DNA from: CAKMMH01 sp927798255
Lineage (GTDB): Bacteria > Bdellovibrionota_C > UBA2361 > CAKMMH01
DNA: 64,000 nt
Direction of reading: 5' to 3'
NCBI GenBank assembly: GCA_034180415.1
Contig: JAXFOK010000037.1
Coordinates: forward strand, 1-64,000
The position numbers and the translations under genes were made by a program. This document shows, piece after piece, positions 60,296 to 64,000 of the stretch (its first letter is position 1; each line of letters opens with the position of its first letter). The notes under the pieces were generated by a model that saw only the letters and a list, made by a program, of their open reading frames with translations, ran no database searches and was not told the DNA's origin.

Positions 60296-60469
60296 AATCT
60301 ACCTATATTTTATTACAATTTGCATATATTTTAGTTATTTATATGCAAATTATCAAGAAAAGTTTCAATATTTTGCATATATTTTATGAAAATATATGTA
60401 AATTAGTAAATGTAATAACAAACTTCATAAGTTTTAACGAATGTTAAGTAAATTACACATGCCTTTAGG

Positions 60470-60670
60470 GCATATTATCCCCCCACTTACGCTTCTTACA
60501 CCTGTTAATACTTATACTGGTATCAATTGATTTGTAATAGAATTATTTCCTACTTGCCTAGAACTATTATGTCCCTAAGAGTAAAGTTTATTATCTGTCG
60601 TTGCTGCACATGTATGACTCACACCTGTCACCACCTACCTTACACTATTTAACACTGGCACATCTGCAAA
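60470..60670 (-). pseudogene. Remnant of an RCC1-repeat protein
   Basis: Reading the minus strand from 60667 gives an RCC1 repeat, broken by three stops: VVTGVSHTCAATTDNKLYS, stop, GHNSSRQVGNNSITNQLIPV, stop, VLTGVRSVSGG. The pattern HTCAxTxDxxLYxWGxNxxxQxG is the hallmark of RCC1 propellers; the Trp of WG is replaced by TAG (TGG to TAG), a Gln-like position by TAA. No start is visible. A C6 tract lies at 60479-60484. Confidence 0.75.
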
Positions 60671-61032
60671 GCTTAAATTTGTAAAAATTAAAAACTTTAA
60701 AAATGAAAATACAAAAATTGAAAAATATATTTTTTTAGTTATTAATGTATGTGCATAAATTCTAAATTGTTAGCCAACAGCATTCTATAAAAATATATAT
60801 TTCTTATAAAATAATTAAATTTTTAAAAGATGTGATTTTATTACTGTATCACTTCTAATATTTAAATATCATGTTTCTGTTACCCATAACCTGTAAAATA
60901 TCAACCATCATTAAAACACTATAAATTATATATCTAATTGTCATCTCCTAAAAACCATGATAGCATGGATATTGGTATAGATTTTTCAAATTTATACCAC
61001 CACTTGATGTATTTTTTGGAAGGAAAAAGAAA
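60671..61032. other. AT-rich spacer upstream of the small RRM gene
   Basis: No gene or repeat is evident. It should carry the promoter of the RRM gene and may include a long leader. The stretch from 60950 has a small palindrome (CCATGATAGCATGG). Confidence 0.4.
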
Positions 61033-61323
61033 ATGAATATTTATGTTGGCAATCTTGTTTATGCCATAACAAGCGATGAATTAAAGGATATATTTACTAA
61101 ATATGGTGAAGTTGAATCTGCAAGCGTTATAACTTTTCATTCAGGAAAATCAAAAGGCTTTGGATTTGTAACCATGCCAAACGATGAACAAGCTAAAGCT
61201 GCAATTGATGCACTTAATGGCACTGATTTACAAGGTCGCCAAGTCATAGTTAACGAGGCAAGGCCAAAAGAAAATGGCCCAAAGAAACATCATCCTAGAG
61301 GATTTAAAAATCAAAAACAATAG
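61033..61323 (+). CDS. Single-RRM RNA-binding protein
   Basis: A 96-residue glycine-poor relative of cyanobacterial/proteobacterial Rbp proteins. RNP2 is IYVGNL (3-8), RNP1 KGFGFVTM (44-51 region). The tail is basic (KENGPKKHHPRGFKNQKQ). Such proteins often rise in the cold and bind single-stranded RNA. The ribosome-binding site is AAGGAA at seven to ten bases. It is a second RRM in the window, besides the bS18 fusion. A strong terminator follows. Confidence 0.95.
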   Translation: MNIYVGNLVYAITSDELKDIFTKYGEVESASVITFHSGKSKGFGFVTMPNDEQAKAAIDALNGTDLQGRQVIVNEARPKENGPKKHHPRGFKNQKQ

Positions 61324-61347
61324 TAATTTATCCTTTATAAAAATATA

Positions 61348-61389
61348 AAAAGGAACATCTAAAAAAATTTTCTATTAGATGTTCCTTTT
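61348..61389. terminator. Bidirectional terminator after the RRM gene
   Basis: AAAAGGAACATCTA (61348-61361) pairs with TAGATGTTCCTTTT (61376-61389) around an AT loop; 14 perfect pairs with A and T runs. It separates two convergent genes. Confidence 0.92.
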
Positions 61390-61408
61390 GTAAATTTATG
61401 AAAGTTTT

Positions 61409-63589
61409 CTAATTATAATTTTTTATATAAATTTTTTGCGTGTTAGAAATTCCAGTAAAAGTAAGCCTGTAAGGAGATACCCTATTATCACAAAAAGTTT
61501 TGGATAAATTTATTTTATAATTAATCCATTCATCATCTTTTGATGGCAGTATGTTATCAACAAAGGTATCGTTATTCTTATTTTTTACCATTATCATTCT
61601 ATGTTCTTTTTCTCTCGGGCTATTTTTAGTTTTTATTTGAATCGTAATTTCATTTAAATATTTAGGGACATTTAAATAATATGTTTTTCTATTTTTAAAA
61701 CTTCCTTTATATTCAATTAAATATACATTTTTATCTTTATAAATCGTTTTTAATTGCGTTTTATAATGCTTTAATTTTTCTTCAAATTGATTAGAATCAA
61801 AATTATCAACCCTATTACCATCAAAAATTACATATTTTAAATTATAATTAAAAGCCAATGTATTTACTGAACGTTCATCAGGAAATTTAGACATTTTCGT
61901 TGGGTATTCCTTAGAAACTCTTCCTCTTTGTCCTGAATATCCATTTATTATTGAATGATTATGCGATAATGAATGGATCATGTACGAAACATTATAATTT
62001 GCATAACCAATATCTTCATTTTTATCACCATAATCTCTAAACGGAAGATATATAACTTTGTATTCACTTGGAAGCTTATTTAATTTTTCAGTAATTTTAC
62101 TGTAACTAACAAAGCTTTGAGGTTTACCCATTTGAAATATAGTAACTTTTTGTTCATAAAAATTTATTATACAAAAAATTATAAAAATAAATATCACATA
62201 TTTTTTATCTCTAGATAGTAAATAAAAATTAAGTGAAAATAATATATACATCACAAGAATCACGAAAATTCCTATTCTCGAAATAGCCCTAATAGCATTA
62301 ACACCAGGGAAAATATGATAAAGAACATAATATAAACCTGTTGGATATGATTTTGTAACTTCGCTTCCAAGAGGCCCAAAAGATAAAAACATAAGAGATA
62401 CAAACAAAAATAAGAAAACTATGACAAGCCCTCTATTACTTAAAATATAAAAATTATCATTATATTCTAATTTTCTTAAAGTCATCATCATATAAAGTAA
62501 AATTAAATAACCACTCCATAAACAAAATGATGCTATATAAGAAATATTATTTTCTGCCGTTATGTAAATTGTTAAAAATGAACCTATAAAAAATAAAAAT
62601 AAAAATAGAAGTAGCAACTTATTAAAAAATTTTGAGCCTTTTGAAATGGTTATATAGCAAAAAAATACTGCAATAATAGGAATGATCCCTACGAATAAAA
62701 GGCTTTCTGCATGAGAAAAATTTAATTTTGAATAAAAATAAGAAAGTGGTGAACTTGAAAAATATGATAAAAAGTTTGATGAAAAAGCGTTTGCCTCATA
62801 CATTCCCCTAACTTTAAAAGTATTTTTAACATCATAATATGGTATAAAACAACTTAAAATTGGTATAATCCCTAAAAATAATCCAACGCAAAAATTCTTT
62901 ATATGGCTAAATTTTAAGATGTATCTTGTTTTTAATAAGAAAAACGACAGATATAAGAAAAATATGATTAAGCATAAAAACACTGCATAATATACAGTCG
63001 TAATAAATGATAAAAAGATAGTAATTCCTAAATAAAATGCATATTTCTTTTTTTCGTATAATAAATATTTAAATAAGTAATAAATTCCAAGAGGAATAAA
63101 AAAAACAAATTGAAGCTGTGGGTGTCCTACGACAAATCCTAAATTTGTATTTATGCAAAAAAGCATGCTTGGTAAAATTGAATAAATTATAGAGCCTGTT
63201 AAAAAATATAAAAGTAAAAAAAGGCAAAAACCATTTAAGACCCAAGCAATAATAAAGCATAAATTGTAAGAGGTATTAAAAGAAAAAAATAAATTTAGAA
63301 AATTTATAAAAGCACTTGGTAAAATAAAATTATCACTCCAAGCTAAAGTATAGCCATAAGGATAATACATTGAAGTTTGAAAATAAGGATAATCTGTAAA
63401 ATTTCTTAAAAATGATTTTGCTAAATAATAATAAAGCCCACTATCTCCGTAAACGCCTCCTATAATTTTTGAATCAATTTCTAAAAAAACACTTTGTCTT
63501 GTAAAAAATAGTCCTAAAACAAAAATTAAGATAGCAAACAATTTAGTGGAAAATTTCGAATTGTATGCTTCAATAAAATTACTTTTCAT
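61409..63589 (-). CDS. Large polytopic membrane protein, GT-C/YfhO-like
   Basis: A 726-residue integral membrane protein with about 12 helices in residues 15-480 and a soluble C-terminal domain of about 230 residues. Loop 1 holds GGVYGDSGLYYYLAKSFLR and YYPYGYTLAWSDNFILPSAF, where the Asp-containing outer loop is like that of GT-C glycosyltransferases. The C-terminal part (YKVIYLPFRDYGDKNEDIGY, NGYSGQRGRV) resembles the extracytoplasmic domain of YfhO-like proteins. A role in moving sugars from polyprenyl carriers onto glycans or lipids is plausible. The exact family is not certain. Confidence 0.65.
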   Translation of the reverse strand: MKSNFIEAYNSKFSTKLFAILIFVLGLFFTRQSVFLEIDSKIIGGVYGDSGLYYYLAKSFLRNFTDYPYFQTSMYYPYGYTLAWSDNFILPSAFINFLNLFFSFNTSYNLCFIIAWVLNGFCLFLLLYFLTGSIIYSILPSMLFCINTNLGFVVGHPQLQFVFFIPLGIYYLFKYLLYEKKKYAFYLGITIFLSFITTVYYAVFLCLIIFFLYLSFFLLKTRYILKFSHIKNFCVGLFLGIIPILSCFIPYYDVKNTFKVRGMYEANAFSSNFLSYFSSSPLSYFYSKLNFSHAESLLFVGIIPIIAVFFCYITISKGSKFFNKLLLLFLFLFFIGSFLTIYITAENNISYIASFCLWSGYLILLYMMMTLRKLEYNDNFYILSNRGLVIVFLFLFVSLMFLSFGPLGSEVTKSYPTGLYYVLYHIFPGVNAIRAISRIGIFVILVMYILFSLNFYLLSRDKKYVIFIFIIFCIINFYEQKVTIFQMGKPQSFVSYSKITEKLNKLPSEYKVIYLPFRDYGDKNEDIGYANYNVSYMIHSLSHNHSIINGYSGQRGRVSKEYPTKMSKFPDERSVNTLAFNYNLKYVIFDGNRVDNFDSNQFEEKLKHYKTQLKTIYKDKNVYLIEYKGSFKNRKTYYLNVPKYLNEITIQIKTKNSPREKEHRMIMVKNKNNDTFVDNILPSKDDEWINYKINLSKTFCDNRVSPYRLTFTGISNTQKIYIKNYN

Positions 63590-63719
63590 AAATCAAAATA
63601 AAACAAAAAACCAAAAACTCTCTAATATATTTATATTATTATTTATTACATATTTTTTATATACAACCGGGTAGTTCGCAAAAGCTTTGCTTTTGCGACC
63701 TCACAACCCGCATGCCACT

Positions 63720-63750
63720 GGCACCACACGCAAACGTGCTATAGGATGCC
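63720..63750. repeat. 31-bp dispersed repeat, copy 2
   Basis: From GGCACCACACGC to AGGATGCC; matches 55217-55247 at 26 of 31 positions. Both copies stand within about 150 bases upstream of a minus-strand gene for surface sugars. Confidence 0.7.
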
Positions 63751-63813
63751 ACAAAAGCGGCATAGTTTGAACAAAAATTAACGAGCAAAATAAAACTGTT
63801 AATAACTCATATA

Positions 63814-63852
63814 TTCTCGACTTAAATACACATTTTGTGTAAAAATTTTGAG
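63814..63852. repeat. 39-bp dispersed repeat, copy 2
   Basis: Begins TTCTCGA and ends TGTGTAAAAATTTTGAG; matches the copy at 20444-20482 at 34 of 39 positions. Confidence 0.75.
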
Positions 63853-64000
63853 AGACATCACAACGCAAAACTCCGCTGAGGGGCCACCAAGAGTTATCTC
63901 CTAGTATATTATTATCTATTGATTTTTTTGTATAGTTTTTTAATTCGTCACATCATTTATAGCTTTATAGCCTAGACTTCATATGATTTTGAAAATTCGG

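Larger units (their letters stand above)
63590..64000. repeat. Repeat-rich intergenic end of the window
   Basis: Contains a palindrome TCGCAAAAGC/GCTTTTGCGA at 63676-63698, the 31-base repeat at 63720-63750, the hairpin ATGCC/GGCAT next to it, and the 39-base repeat at 63814-63852. No gene is seen up to base 64000. Confidence 0.6.

Overview
The window is strongly AT-rich DNA from a Gram-negative, flagellated bacterium. It encodes lipoprotein signal peptidase and many lipobox proteins, an OmpA-type protein, a flagellin and a hook protein, a type II secretion pseudopilin (GspK) and a non-flagellar type III secretion (T3SS) gene block. A sigma-54 activator with a plausible sigma-54 promoter in front of the hook gene, glutaminyl-tRNA synthetase, and two RRM-domain RNA-binding proteins fit a proteobacterial or Bdellovibrio/delta-like lineage, probably host-associated or predatory. 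I cannot place it more precisely. No rRNA, tRNA or CRISPR array was recognised.

Layout. 1-7.9 kb, minus strand: partial 8-oxoguanine glycosylase, two exopolysaccharide genes, an OmpA protein, lipoproteins, lspA and a WD40-like lipoprotein. 8-12.4 kb: a long near-perfect hairpin, a DEAD-box-like protein whose catalytic motifs have decayed, a small gene with an odd start, and an RRM domain fused to ribosomal protein bS18. 12.5-21.5 kb: a 1239-residue repeat-rich protein (candidate secreted or envelope protein), phosphofructokinase, fmt and an EamA transporter. 21.5-28.3 kb: a MITE-like element, gspK, a small surface-sugar cluster, a MerR-like coiled-coil protein, prmA and trxA. 28.3-29.7 kb: flagellin with a sigma-28-like promoter and a leader that looks like a CsrA target. 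30-36.4 kb: T3SS operon (sigma factor, sctJ, small ORF, sctQ, possible rod protein, sctV, TPR lipoprotein), interrupted by a GC-rich hairpin insert and followed upstream by a broken sigma-like gene. 38-39.8 kb: glnS. 39.8-41.3 kb: no protein gene, but a duplicated array of four large four-way-junction elements. 41.4-46 kb: acpP-glyA-nrdR, a GroES-like orphan, a TRL-type lipoprotein and flgE. 46-58 kb: glycosyltransferases, a DedA protein, a second MITE copy, a histidine-kinase-like/NtrC pair, LemA. 58-64 kb: rubredoxin, Fic protein, an RCC1 pseudogene, a second RRM protein and a large membrane protein.

How it fits together. Motility seems controlled by a sigma cascade: sigma-54 activator to flgE, sigma-28 to flagellin, then post-transcriptional control at the flagellin leader. 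The T3SS has its own sigma factor as first gene. Many glycosyltransferases, a lipid-linked sugar transferase and GT-C-like membrane proteins point to an elaborate surface polysaccharide. Intergenic spaces carry several families of short GC-rich palindromic repeats and decayed genes, a sign of a genome under relaxed selection.

The strongest candidates for something undescribed are the four-way-junction array (39,997-41,210), the RRM-bS18 fusion (11,864-12,397) and the 32-bp perfect inverted repeat at 8,076-8,162.
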